The position numbers and the translations under genes were made by a program. From Thermobifida fusca NBRC 14071 = JCM 3263 (GTDB lineage: Bacteria > Actinomycetota > Actinomycetes > Streptosporangiales > Streptosporangiaceae): a DNA stretch of 64,000 nt. The stretch spans positions 49,353-113,352 of the forward strand of contig NZ_BCWB01000034.1 of assembly GCF_001592045.1 (NCBI RefSeq). The letters are read 5' to 3'. Below the pieces are notes generated by a model that worked only from the letters and a program-made list of their open reading frames with translations, searched no databases and had not been told where the DNA came from. Below, piece by piece: positions 30,931 through 39,348 of this stretch; position 1 is the first letter of the stretch; each line of letters begins with the position of its first letter.

Positions 30931-32622
30931 GTGTCACCTGCCAGTTCGACCCGCTCTAAGCAGCAGCCGGAGGCGCTGCAAGAGCCAGTCATCCAGCAGC
31001 TGATCGAGCGTGGGCGGTCCCAGGGGTACCTTGAGCCCGAGGACGTGCGCCGTGCCTTTGAAGAGGCCGAGATCCCGATGTCGCAGGCTCAGGCTGTGCT
31101 CCGCACCCTGACCAAAGAAGGCGTCACCCTCATCGTGAACGCGGCTGAGTCCGCACCGCCTCGACGCAAGTCCACCCGGCGTAAGACAACCTCCGCCTCT
31201 CGGGCGGCGGCTCAAACCAGCACCACTCGGGCCAAACGCACGGCGGCAGCCCAAGAGAAGCCCGAGGCCGCGACTGCCGTGAAGAAGAGCACGGAAGACG
31301 CGGAGGAGACCACCACAGCGTCCAAGAAACGCACGACCAAGGCCGCCAGCACGAAATCCAAGACGACCGCCAAGCGCAGCACGGCCAAGAAGACCACGAC
31401 CAAGTCGACCACGAAGAAGACCGCCAAGACCGCGACCAAGAAGAAGACGGCTGCGACAGCGGCCACCCCCGCGGTCGAAGAGGAGCTCGGCTTGGAGGCG
31501 ACCGACCTCCTCGAGGACAACTTCGAGGAGACCGGCGCCGACCTGGAACTGGTGGACGACACCGACGACGAGGTCGTCGAGCTTGAGGAGACCACTCCGG
31601 CGAAGCGGAGCCGGGACCTCCCCGAGAAAGCGGACGCCGACGACGATGACTCCTTCGTCCTCTACGACGACGACGATGACGCGCCGGCAGCGCAGGTCGT
31701 CGCGGCGGGAGCAACCGCTGACCCGGTGAAGGACTACCTCAAGCAGATCGGCAAGGTTCCCCTCCTCAACGCGGAGCAGGAGGTGGAGCTCGCCAAGCGG
31801 ATCGAGGCCGGTCTGTTCGCTGAGGAGAAGCTCTCCAAGAAGGGCCACGAGCTCACCCCGGAGGAACGGGAGGAGCTGGAGTGGATCGCTGAAGACGGCA
31901 AGCGCGCCAAGAAGCACCTGCTGGAGGCGAACCTGCGCCTGGTGGTGTCCTTGGCCAAGCGCTACACCGGCCGCGGCATGCTCTTCCTCGACCTGATCCA
32001 GGAAGGCAACCTCGGCCTCATCCGGGCGGTCGAGAAGTTCGACTACACCAAGGGCTACAAGTTCTCCACCTACGCAACCTGGTGGATCCGGCAGGCCATT
32101 ACCCGCGCGATGGCCGACCAGGCCCGGACGATCCGTATCCCGGTGCACATGGTGGAGGTCATCAACAAGCTTGCCCGGGTCCAGCGCCAGATGCTGCAGG
32201 ACCTGGGACGCGAACCGACTCCGGAGGAGCTCGCCAAGGAGCTCGACATGACCCCGGAGAAAGTTGTCGAAGTCCAGAAGTACGGGCGCGAGCCGATTTC
32301 CTTGCACACCCCGCTCGGCGAGGACGGCGACAGCGAGTTCGGCGACCTGATCGAGGACTCCGAGGCGATCCAGCCGGGCGAGGCGGTCAGCTTCACCCTG
32401 CTGCAGGAGCAGCTGCACTCGGTGCTCGACACCCTGTCCGAGCGGGAAGCAGGCGTGGTGTCGATGCGCTTCGGGCTCACCGACGGCCAGCCCAAGACTT
32501 TGGACGAGATCGGCAAGGTCTACGGCGTGACCCGGGAGCGGATCCGCCAGATCGAGTCCAAGACCATGTCCAAGCTGCGCCACCCGTCCCGTTCCCAGGT
32601 GCTGCGCGACTACTTGGACTAA
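30931..32622 (+). CDS. sigA: Principal RNA polymerase sigma factor (SigA/HrdB)
   Basis: 563 residues from GTG 30931 with GAGAGG upstream. The first 75 residues hold region 1.1-like sequence. Residues about 75-180 are an Ala/Lys/Thr-rich tract (repeats such as [14 protein letters not shown]), and 180-265 an acidic tract ([16 protein letters not shown]). Region 1.2 is [17 protein letters not shown]. Region 2 runs from about residue 335 ([48 protein letters not shown]), region 3 follows, and region 4 lies at about 520-560 ([22 protein letters not shown]). All core- and promoter-contact regions are canonical for group 1 sigma factors. Confidence 0.97.
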   Translation: MSPASSTRSKQQPEALQEPVIQQLIERGRSQGYLEPEDVRRAFEEAEIPMSQAQAVLRTLTKEGVTLIVNAAESAPPRRKSTRRKTTSASRAAAQTSTTRAKRTAAAQEKPEAATAVKKSTEDAEETTTASKKRTTKAASTKSKTTAKRSTAKKTTTKSTTKKTAKTATKKKTAATAATPAVEEELGLEATDLLEDNFEETGADLELVDDTDDEVVELEETTPAKRSRDLPEKADADDDDSFVLYDDDDDAPAAQVVAAGATADPVKDYLKQIGKVPLLNAEQEVELAKRIEAGLFAEEKLSKKGHELTPEEREELEWIAEDGKRAKKHLLEANLRLVVSLAKRYTGRGMLFLDLIQEGNLGLIRAVEKFDYTKGYKFSTYATWWIRQAITRAMADQARTIRIPVHMVEVINKLARVQRQMLQDLGREPTPEELAKELDMTPEKVVEVQKYGREPISLHTPLGEDGDSEFGDLIEDSEAIQPGEAVSFTLLQEQLHSVLDTLSEREAGVVSMRFGLTDGQPKTLDEIGKVYGVTRERIRQIESKTMSKLRHPSRSQVLRDYLD

Positions 32623-32637
32623 CTCCACGTGGGGCCT

Positions 32638-32668
32638 GGGCCGGTCCCTCGACAGAGGTGGCCGGCCC
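32638..32668 (+). terminator. Terminator after sigA
   Basis: GGGCCGG (32638-32644) pairs with CCGGCCC (32662-32668), and CCTC/GAGG extend the stem inside; about 16 bases after the stop. Confidence 0.65.
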
Positions 32669-32914
32669 ACTCGCATAGACGGACTCCGGCGGCCCGTTCA
32701 ATGGTGTGGCGAATCCGGAGAACGGAGCCGTCGGAGGCTGCCTCATGATCCCCTGCACCGGACAGCTCCGATCATGCCGCTGCCCGAGTATGGGGAAGAT
32801 AAAAATCTGAGACCTCTTCGTGATCTCTGCTGCTGGCGGGGCGCTGACCTTCACGAACACCGAGCAGTAGCCAGTCACGGCCCCCTTTTCCCCGAGGGCG
32901 GGACCGTGCGGCAC

Positions 32915-32929
32915 TATTCTCGACTCCTA
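32915..32929 (+). promoter_or_regulatory. Possible -10 element of a leaderless transcript
   Basis: TATTCT at 32915-32920 is eight bases before ATG 32929, and no Shine-Dalgarno sequence is present, so transcription may begin at the start codon. No good -35 was seen. Confidence 0.3.
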
Positions 32930-33936
32930 TGGGAGCTTTCGGACAGGATGCGCAGTCTGTAGCGGGCGGCGCATCATCCCCCGCGAACGTGGTGGTCGGC
33001 CGCTGCTGGGACAACATGGTCCTGGATGCCGGGGTCGAAGCCGTGGAGGAAGGGCATCTCGCAGCCGGGACAGCCCTGCTCCGAGAGTCGCGCAACAACC
33101 CTGAACTGCGTGCCCTGTACGTGGACGCCCTCAGCAGCGCCGCGGTGGGCCGCAGCGCGCAGATCCACGCCCTGCTCTCCCCGGACACCGAGGAGCACGA
33201 CGCCGCGGACATCCTGCTCTGGCTGGGCCGCACCCTCATCGACGAAGCCTGGCGGATCCGCGGCGACGGTGTGGCGAGCACAGTCAGCCGGGAGCGGTTC
33301 AAACTGTTCTTCGCCACCCTTGCCCAGGCCCGCGACCCGCTGCTGGCCGCAGCCGAGATCAACCCGGATGACCCCGTGCCCTGGTCCTGCCTCCAGTGGT
33401 TCGCCCTGGGCATGCAACTGGACCGGGAGGAAAAGGACTACATCTGGCAGCGGGTCATCGAACGCTGCCCCACACTCTTCCCCGCGCACTGGGCGCGCAT
33501 CCAAGTCCTGGCTCCCAAGTGGGGCGGCAACATCGAAGAGATGATGGAGTTTGCCCGCGGGTCCGTGGATCTTGCCCCCGAAGGCAACCCGCTGACCGCG
33601 ATGATCGCGCTGGCCCACGAGGAACGGTTCAGCCAGTGCATCAGAGACCTGGCCCACCGCAAGCGGTTCCTCTCCGCGCTGCGCGTGTTCCTCACCTACT
33701 ACGACGAGGACGTGACCGCGGAACTCCAGGCTGCGGCCGCTAAATGGTGCACCCGGCCTGTTCCGCACCCGCGCGACCTGGAAGCCCACCACCTCTTCGG
33801 CTGGTCCTTCTACCAGACCTCGGCCCGCGACCACGCGCGCTGGCACCTCTACCAGGTGGGCAACCGCCTACACCGGGCCATGTGGCGCACCCCCGAAGAG
33901 TTCGTCCGGGTCTTGCGGAAACTCGGCCTCGCCTGA
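32929..33936 (+). CDS. Helical-repeat (TPR-like) protein of unknown function
   Basis: 335 residues, soluble and all-helical, with repeated pairs of helices (EAVEEGHLAAGTALLRESRNNPELRALYVDALSSAA; ARDPLLAAAEINPDDPVPWSCLQWFALGMQLDREE; FPAHWARIQVLAPKWGG) that resemble TPR/Sel1-like repeats. No catalytic motif. The start is ATG 32929, probably leaderless. It lies between sigA and a convergent membrane protein gene. A protein-interaction role is likely but unproven. Confidence 0.75.
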   Translation: MGAFGQDAQSVAGGASSPANVVVGRCWDNMVLDAGVEAVEEGHLAAGTALLRESRNNPELRALYVDALSSAAVGRSAQIHALLSPDTEEHDAADILLWLGRTLIDEAWRIRGDGVASTVSRERFKLFFATLAQARDPLLAAAEINPDDPVPWSCLQWFALGMQLDREEKDYIWQRVIERCPTLFPAHWARIQVLAPKWGGNIEEMMEFARGSVDLAPEGNPLTAMIALAHEERFSQCIRDLAHRKRFLSALRVFLTYYDEDVTAELQAAAAKWCTRPVPHPRDLEAHHLFGWSFYQTSARDHARWHLYQVGNRLHRAMWRTPEEFVRVLRKLGLA

Positions 33937-33950
33937 CCGGTGGCCCGCGT

Positions 33951-34316
33951 TCACCCCCAGGAGAGCAGGGCTGCAACGACGCACCCGGTCAGCGTCCCCA
34001 AGAGCAGCCCGCGGCCCAGCGCCTGAGCGCTCCGCGGCCGCTTGCCGAAGGCCAGCAGCGGTCCTAAGACCAGCAGGACGACCAGGGCCAGCCACCGCAG
34101 CGGATGGTCCATGACATCACTGGTGCGGAGCACGGCCGCCGGGACAGCGAACACCATGACCCCCAGCCCGAGCAGCACGGACAGCACCGCGGTGGCACGG
34201 GAGGCGCGTCGCGGGGGACGGGGCGCCGCACCAGATGGATCCTGCCGGGTGTACGGGTTGGGCGGGGGCGGGATGTTCGGGTTGTAGGGAGTGACCGACG
34301 ACACAGGAAGCACCAC
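33951..34316 (-). CDS. Small membrane protein of unknown function
   Basis: 121 residues if it starts at GTG 34316; GTG 34313 and GTG 34304 are alternatives and no ribosome site is clear. A Pro-rich N-terminal tail (NPNIPPPPNPYTRQDP) precedes three hydrophobic segments (TAVLSVLLGLGVMVFAVPAAV, WLALVVLLVLGPLLAFG, LLLGTLTGCVVAALLSW). It converges with the helical-repeat gene, 14 bases apart. Confidence 0.6.
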   Translation of the reverse strand: MVLPVSSVTPYNPNIPPPPNPYTRQDPSGAAPRPPRRASRATAVLSVLLGLGVMVFAVPAAVLRTSDVMDHPLRWLALVVLLVLGPLLAFGKRPRSAQALGRGLLLGTLTGCVVAALLSWG

Positions 34317-34346
34317 CTGACAGCACGGAGGGAACCGGGAAGCGAT

Positions 34347-35144
34347 TCAGCCGGACACGATGACGTTCAGCGTCTGCGGTCCACCGCCCCGCGCGGGAGA
34401 CGTCAGCTCCACCTGGTAGCCGAGGTCAGCGAGCAGGATCGCCAGCTCCCCGGGGGTCTGCGGGGTCTCCTGCGCGGTCAGCAGGGAATGCGCCACCGCA
34501 CCCCGGACTGCTTTGGCTTGATGACTGACTACCGAGCGGCGGGGAACACCGTCCACGACAGTCTGCCGCAGCACGCGAACGGCGACAGTGTGTTCCGCGA
34601 TTTCCGGGCCGGGCCGGAAAGCGGCCGCGTAGGCGGTCGACCGGCAGTCCACCACCAGACGGCCGCGGGCCACGGCCGTCAGCGTCTCGGTGAGGTGGGC
34701 CCGCCAGAACGCTCCCAGCGGTCCGAGCGGAGGCAGTGAGACTCCCATGGACAGTCGGTACGGCGGAACCGTGTCGGATGGCCGCAGTACTCCCCACAGC
34801 GCGGAGAAGATCAGCACTGACGTGTCGACGCGGGCGGCCGCCGGTCCCGCGAGCAGCTCCCCAAGCCGCAGCCGGTCATAGAGGACCCCGGTGTACAGGT
34901 CGGCGGCGCGCAAGGTCGCTGCCGTGCGGAGTTCCCGGTTGCGGGGGAGGGCCTCGGCCTGCCGCGAAGACAAGCCGAGCACGGTACGTGCCTCGGCAAG
35001 AGGACGCGCGGAGACTTCTTCCAGGGCGGTCAGCACCGACTCCCGGGCAGGCGTGAGCTCGGGCAGGCTCAGGGAGTCCAGGGAGAGCGGGGGACCATCT
35101 CCCGGAAATGCTTTGCCTTCAGACGGGGGAAGCAGGATGAGCAT
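34347..35144 (-). CDS. yaaA: YaaA family peroxide stress protein
   Basis: 265 residues from ATG 35144 with GAAGG upstream; a frame open further upstream has no support. The family N-terminus MLILLPPSEGKAF is exact, and FSALWGVLRPSDTVPPYRLSMGVSLPPLG is the other conserved block of DUF328/UPF0246. In E. coli, YaaA lowers free iron and protects DNA from hydrogen peroxide damage, and structural work suggests DNA binding. The role here is by family. Confidence 0.9.
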   Translation of the reverse strand: MLILLPPSEGKAFPGDGPPLSLDSLSLPELTPARESVLTALEEVSARPLAEARTVLGLSSRQAEALPRNRELRTAATLRAADLYTGVLYDRLRLGELLAGPAAARVDTSVLIFSALWGVLRPSDTVPPYRLSMGVSLPPLGPLGAFWRAHLTETLTAVARGRLVVDCRSTAYAAAFRPGPEIAEHTVAVRVLRQTVVDGVPRRSVVSHQAKAVRGAVAHSLLTAQETPQTPGELAILLADLGYQVELTSPARGGGPQTLNVIVSG

Positions 35145-35506
35145 GAGGCCTTCGAAAGCTTGGAAGCACAGCAACCCGGCAAATCGTACCAAGCGATACC
35201 GAAGAGGGTCCCGAGAGTACGCACAGTGAACACTGAAGGGCAGATGGTCGCGCCGGTCCTGCGCACCCGCGGGAACCCTGGGCACCCGGCGCTGGGGCGC
35301 AGCAGCGCACGGCGCGCCTGGCCACGGCTGGCCCCGGTATGCAGAGGACCGGGAAGGGCGGCGCTTCCGCCAGGCCACAGGCTTCCCTCCCCGTCCAGCA
35401 GCGGTGCCCCGGTCTCTCTGCCGTGGCACCCGTGGGCGCGGGAACCGTGCTCACTCCGACGCGGGTGCGGCCGCGGCACGCGCCCTGCCCCTGCCCGAAT
35501 ACACAT
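35145..35506. other. Intergenic region, no gene seen
   Basis: About 360 bases between yaaA and the terminator of the zinc-ribbon gene; presumably holds the yaaA promoter. Frames read through on both strands but without ribosome sites or recognisable products. Confidence 0.4.
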
Positions 35507-35537
35507 CGGCGGCGACCCTCGCAGAGGATCGCCGCCG
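35507..35537 (-). terminator. Terminator of the zinc-ribbon gene
   Basis: CGGCGGCGA (35507-35515) and TCGCCGCCG (35529-35537) pair perfectly, with CCTC/GAGG continuing the stem after one mismatch around a three-base loop. It lies 20 bases beyond the stop of the small gene on the minus strand. Confidence 0.7.
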
Positions 35538-35556
35538 GGCGTCTTCAGGTGAGGGG

Positions 35557-35781
35557 CTAGCGCTCTCCAGCACGGTTCTTCGGAGAGAGCAGACGGTCGG
35601 TTTCGTCGTGGATTTCCATGGCGACCTTACGAATAGACTCGCCGTGCTGGCGCATGTGGTGGGCGCAGAACAGCAGCTCCCCGCCGGAGTTGAGCACCAC
35701 TCGGACATACGCCTGGGCGCCGCAGCGGTCACAGCGGTCAGAAGCTGTCAGCGGCCTGGTGGGGGCAAGAGTTCCAGTCAC
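35557..35781 (-). CDS. Small zinc-ribbon protein, DUF7455 family
   Basis: 74 residues from GTG 35781 with GAGGAAGG upstream. CDRCGAQAYVRVVLNSGGELLFCAHH has the CxxC...CxxH ligand set of a small zinc ribbon. The family is restricted to actinobacteria and is commonly found near the principal sigma factor and the second GyrB-like gene, as here. Function unknown. Confidence 0.8.
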   Translation of the reverse strand: MTGTLAPTRPLTASDRCDRCGAQAYVRVVLNSGGELLFCAHHMRQHGESIRKVAMEIHDETDRLLSPKNRAGER

Positions 35782-36138
35782 TTCGCCTTCCTCAATCTCT
35801 CGGCGCTAGTCACTCGGGACAACATCTAACCGGACGAAGAGCTTCCCGACCAGCCCTTCTGTACGCCGACAGCGGAATCGGCCCGGTTCGTGGCCTACCT
35901 CTCATCCTGGTGCGTCTCGGATTGTCTGAACGGAGTCTTACCCTGCGACACGTGGGGTTATCCCAGTAGCTCGGAATGCGGACTACGGCTGCTGCGGCTA
36001 CCCTCAAACCGAACTCGGTGCTGCTGTACCGCAGAGCGAGACAGCGCACGGGCGGCCGCATGCCCGCCCCAGCAACACCCCGCCCGTACCACCGGGTACG
36101 GTCCATTCGCACATCCCAGACACTGCAGGAGAGTCCCC

Positions 36139-38247
36139 GTGACCGCCGCCCTCACTACTGACTTCCACGACCCCGAGGAATACTCGGCTCGACACCTGTC
36201 GGTCTTGGAAGGCCTCGAGGCGGTCCGTAAACGGCCGGGCATGTACATCGGCTCCACGGACAGCCGGGGCCTCACCCACTGCATGTGGGAGATCATCGAC
36301 AACTCCGTTGACGAAGCTCTCGCGGGCTACTGCACCCGCATCGAGGTCGTGCTGCACGCGGACGGCTCAGTCGAAGTACGGGACAACGGGCGCGGTATTC
36401 CGGTCGACATCGAACCCAGCAGCGGACTGAGCGGCGTGGAACTGGTGATGACCAAACTGCACGCCGGAGGCAAGTTCGGTTCCGGTTCCTACACCGCCTC
36501 CGGTGGCCTGCACGGTGTGGGCGCCTCCGTGGTGAACGCGCTCTCCGCGCGGCTGGATGTCGAAGTGGACCGCGGGGGCCACACCTACGCGATGAGCTTC
36601 CGGCGTGGCATCCCCGGGGTGTTCGACATGGACGGCCCCGATGCCGGGTTCACTCCCCGTTCCGGCCTGGAGAAGATCCGGAAGATTCCCGCGAAAGTCA
36701 CCGGGACCCGCGTGCGGTTCTGGGCCGACCGGCAGATCTTCCTCAAAGATGCCGAAATATCCCGGGAAGCCCTCGTGGAACGGGCCCGGCAGACCGCTTT
36801 CCTCGTCCCAGGCTTGAGCATCGCGATCCGCGACGAGCGCACCGAAGGCGAGGAGCCCTACGAGGAGGAGTTCCGCTTCGACGGCGGTATCGGGGAGTTC
36901 TGCGATTACCTGGCCCCCGACACGGCGGTGAGCCCGCTGCTGCGGATCGAAGGCAGCGGCACCTTCACCGAGACCGTGCCGGTCCTCGACGACCAGGGGC
37001 ACATGGTCCCCACCGATGTGGAGCGGCGCCTCGACGTGGACATCGCGCTGCGCTGGGGCACCGGCTACGACACGGTCGTGCGTTCCTTCGTGAACGTCAT
37101 CGCCACGCCTAAAGGCGGCACGCACGTCTCCGGTTTCGAACGCGCTCTCGTCCGTGTCATCAACGACCAGTTGCGTGCCACCAAACTCCTCAAAGCCAAC
37201 GACGAGCCGGTCACCAAGGAGGACGTCCTCGAAGGGCTCACCGCCGTGGTGACGGTGCGCCTGCCGGAGCCGCAGTTCGAAGGGCAGACCAAGGAGGTCC
37301 TCGGCACCTCCGCGGCCAGCCGCATCGTTTCCCAGATCGTCAGCCAGCACATGCGTGCCTTCCTGACCTCCACCAAGCGGGCGGAGAAGCAGCAGGCCCG
37401 CACTGTGCTGGAGAAGATCGTTAACGCCGCCAAGGCGCGCCTGGCTGCCCGCCAGCAGCGGGAGACCCAGCGGCGCAAGAACGCCCTGGAGAATTCGGCG
37501 CTGCCCGCCAAGCTGGTGGACTGCCGCAGCGAAGGGCTGGAACGCAGCGAACTCTTCATCGTGGAGGGCGACTCGGCGCTGGGCACCGCCAAACTCGCCC
37601 GGGACTCCGAGTTCCAGGCGCTGCTGCCCATCCGAGGCAAGATCCTCAACGTGCAGAAAGCGTCCGTGGCGGACATGCTCAAGAACGCGGAATGCGCCGC
37701 GATCATCCAGGTCATCGGCGCTGGCTCCGGGCGCACCTTCGACTTGGACGCCGCCCGGTACGGCCGGGTCATCCTCATGGCCGACGCCGACGTGGACGGG
37801 GCGCACATCCGCTGCCTCCTGCTGACGCTGTTCTACCGCTACATGCGTCCCATGCTGGAAGCAGGCCGGGTGTTTGCCGCGGTGCCGCCGCTGCACCGCA
37901 TTGAGCTGACCAATGTGCGCCGGAAGCGCGGGGCCCGCCCCGAGGACCGTTACATCTACACCTACTCTGACGCTGAACTGCACCAGAAACTGGCGGAGCT
38001 GGCAGCGAAAGGCATCACCTGGAAGGAGCCCGTCCAGCGGTACAAGGGCCTCGGGGAGATGGACGCCGACCAGTTGGCGGAGACCACGATGGACCCGCGC
38101 TACCGCACCCTGCGGCGCATCCGCCTTAAAGACGCCGCGGAAGCGGAGGCGATGTTCGAACTTCTCATGGGCAACGAAGTGGCACCACGCCGCGCGTTCA
38201 TCGCCCAGGGGGCCCGCGAACTCGACCCCACGCGTATCGACACGTGA
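36139..38247 (+). CDS. parE: Type IIA DNA topoisomerase subunit B (ParE, second GyrB-like protein)
   Basis: 702 residues from GTG 36139 with AGGAGAG upstream; the frame is open another 249 bases without support. GHKL ATPase motifs: IIDNSVDEAL, DNGRGIPV, GGLHGVGASVVNALS. The transducer domain follows, then TOPRIM with VEGDSALGTAKLARD and DADVDGAHIRCLLL (metal-binding acidic residues) and the C-terminal RYKGLGEMDADQLAETTMDP. Next to a GyrA-like gene at 39349-41844, this is the topoisomerase IV-type pair that Streptomyces and relatives carry near sigA besides the gyrBA pair at oriC. It should decatenate chromosomes together with ParC. Confidence 0.93.
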   Translation: MTAALTTDFHDPEEYSARHLSVLEGLEAVRKRPGMYIGSTDSRGLTHCMWEIIDNSVDEALAGYCTRIEVVLHADGSVEVRDNGRGIPVDIEPSSGLSGVELVMTKLHAGGKFGSGSYTASGGLHGVGASVVNALSARLDVEVDRGGHTYAMSFRRGIPGVFDMDGPDAGFTPRSGLEKIRKIPAKVTGTRVRFWADRQIFLKDAEISREALVERARQTAFLVPGLSIAIRDERTEGEEPYEEEFRFDGGIGEFCDYLAPDTAVSPLLRIEGSGTFTETVPVLDDQGHMVPTDVERRLDVDIALRWGTGYDTVVRSFVNVIATPKGGTHVSGFERALVRVINDQLRATKLLKANDEPVTKEDVLEGLTAVVTVRLPEPQFEGQTKEVLGTSAASRIVSQIVSQHMRAFLTSTKRAEKQQARTVLEKIVNAAKARLAARQQRETQRRKNALENSALPAKLVDCRSEGLERSELFIVEGDSALGTAKLARDSEFQALLPIRGKILNVQKASVADMLKNAECAAIIQVIGAGSGRTFDLDAARYGRVILMADADVDGAHIRCLLLTLFYRYMRPMLEAGRVFAAVPPLHRIELTNVRRKRGARPEDRYIYTYSDAELHQKLAELAAKGITWKEPVQRYKGLGEMDADQLAETTMDPRYRTLRRIRLKDAAEAEAMFELLMGNEVAPRRAFIAQGARELDPTRIDT

Positions 38248-38313
38248 GCGCCGCGCGGTTGAAGGCCGTGCCAGCCGGGGCCCGGCCCGCCCCAGGCTGT
38301 CCGGAACAGGGGG

Positions 38314-38640
38314 TTAGTCGAGGGAGCCGCCGGACATGATCGCGTGCATTCTGCGGTGGGGGGCCGCTTCGTCAGCTCGGTTCTGCCGTTCCAAGGTGCG
38401 GGCCAGGGCAATGTGCGCCCACGCGTCGCACGGGTCCAGTTCGATGATCTTGCGGAAGACCTCTTCGGCCTTGGCGAGCTGAGCCGAGTGGAAGTAGGAG
38501 CGTCCCAAGAGTTCCAGGACCGTCCGGTTGCGGGGTTCTTCCTCCGCAAGCGGGGCCAGGACACGGGCCGCACCGATCGGATCGCCGAGGTCGAAGTGTT
38601 GTCTGCCGCGTCGGTAGGTTTCGTAATTGCTTTCTGCCAT
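38314..38640 (-). CDS. Small TPR protein
   Basis: 108 residues from ATG 38640 with AAAGGAG, one of the best ribosome sites in the window. Three TPR-like helix pairs (YRRGRQHFDLGDPIGAARVLAPLAEEEP; RTVLELLGRSYFHSAQLAKAEEVFRKIIELDP; AWAHIALARTLERQNRADEA). It is probably a small adaptor. It lies between parE and the carbonic anhydrase gene on the opposite strand to parE. Confidence 0.8.
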   Translation of the reverse strand: MAESNYETYRRGRQHFDLGDPIGAARVLAPLAEEEPRNRTVLELLGRSYFHSAQLAKAEEVFRKIIELDPCDAWAHIALARTLERQNRADEAAPHRRMHAIMSGGSLD

Positions 38641-38721
38641 AGCACTCCTTTCCTCGGGAGGCACAACGGTGCTCCTCACAGAGGAATTCCCTGCGGCTAC
38701 CGACGCGACACTCTCCTCACA

Positions 38722-39225
38722 TCACATATCCACCGGGGTCACCCGGCCGGTGTCGACGTCGTAGATGGCACCCATGACCGGCAGGTCAGGGGGGAGCAGC
38801 GGGTGGTGCCGGATCCGCTCCACATCACGGTGGAGGGCACCGATCTGGTCGCTGTCGGTGTGGAATTCAAGACTGCGGGTGTCGACGCCGTAGCGCGCGG
38901 CAATCGTGTCGTGGACTTCCTCGTCACCGGAGACCGACGCCATCTTGCACCCGGTGTGCGGGAGCACGATGACCCGGTTCACCCCCAGCAGGTACACCGC
39001 GAGGACGAGGGTCCGCAGGGTGTCGTCGGTGACCCGGGCCCCCGCGTTCCGCAGGATCTTGGCGTCCCCAGGCTTGAGCCCCAGCATCTCCAAAGGTTCG
39101 ATCCGCGAGTCCATGCAGGTCACTAAGGCCAGCCCGCGGGCGGCCACCGGCTGCAGGCCCGCCAGTGTGAAAGTACGGACATAGTCCTCGTTCGCAGCGA
39201 GGACATCGTCGAAGACACCGCTCAC
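38722..39225 (-). CDS. Beta-class carbonic anhydrase
   Basis: 167 residues from GTG 39225 with GGGGAGG. The zinc ligands Cys37 and Asp39-Arg41 dyad are in TCMDSR; His90 and Cys93 in LPHTGC complete the site. It interconverts CO2 and bicarbonate in the cytoplasm. It is short compared with plant-type enzymes but normal for the type found in mycobacteria (Rv1284-like). It is 81 bases upstream of the TPR gene on the same strand. Confidence 0.92.
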   Translation of the reverse strand: MSGVFDDVLAANEDYVRTFTLAGLQPVAARGLALVTCMDSRIEPLEMLGLKPGDAKILRNAGARVTDDTLRTLVLAVYLLGVNRVIVLPHTGCKMASVSGDEEVHDTIAARYGVDTRSLEFHTDSDQIGALHRDVERIRHHPLLPPDLPVMGAIYDVDTGRVTPVDM

Positions 39226-39272
39226 AGTCGCCTCCCCGGCGATAGCAATTGTTCCTCATGCCATGCCTGGCA

Positions 39273-39311
39273 CGGATAAGGCCGTGCGATCCACGCGCAC
39301 GGCCTTATCCG
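39273..39311 (-). terminator. Terminator of parC
   Basis: CGGATAAGGCCGTGCG (39273-39288) and CGCACGGCCTTATCCG (39296-39311) form a perfect 16-base stem with a seven-base loop, 38 bases past the parC stop on the minus strand. Confidence 0.85.
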
Positions 39312-39348
39312 AGCACTGGGCAGTGGAGTCCCGGCGCACCGGGAACCA

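Noticed and set aside
35890..36138. 83-residue N-terminal extension of ParE
   Set aside because: A GTG with AGGAGAG at 36139 gives the normal ParE N-terminus; the extension is not conserved sequence.
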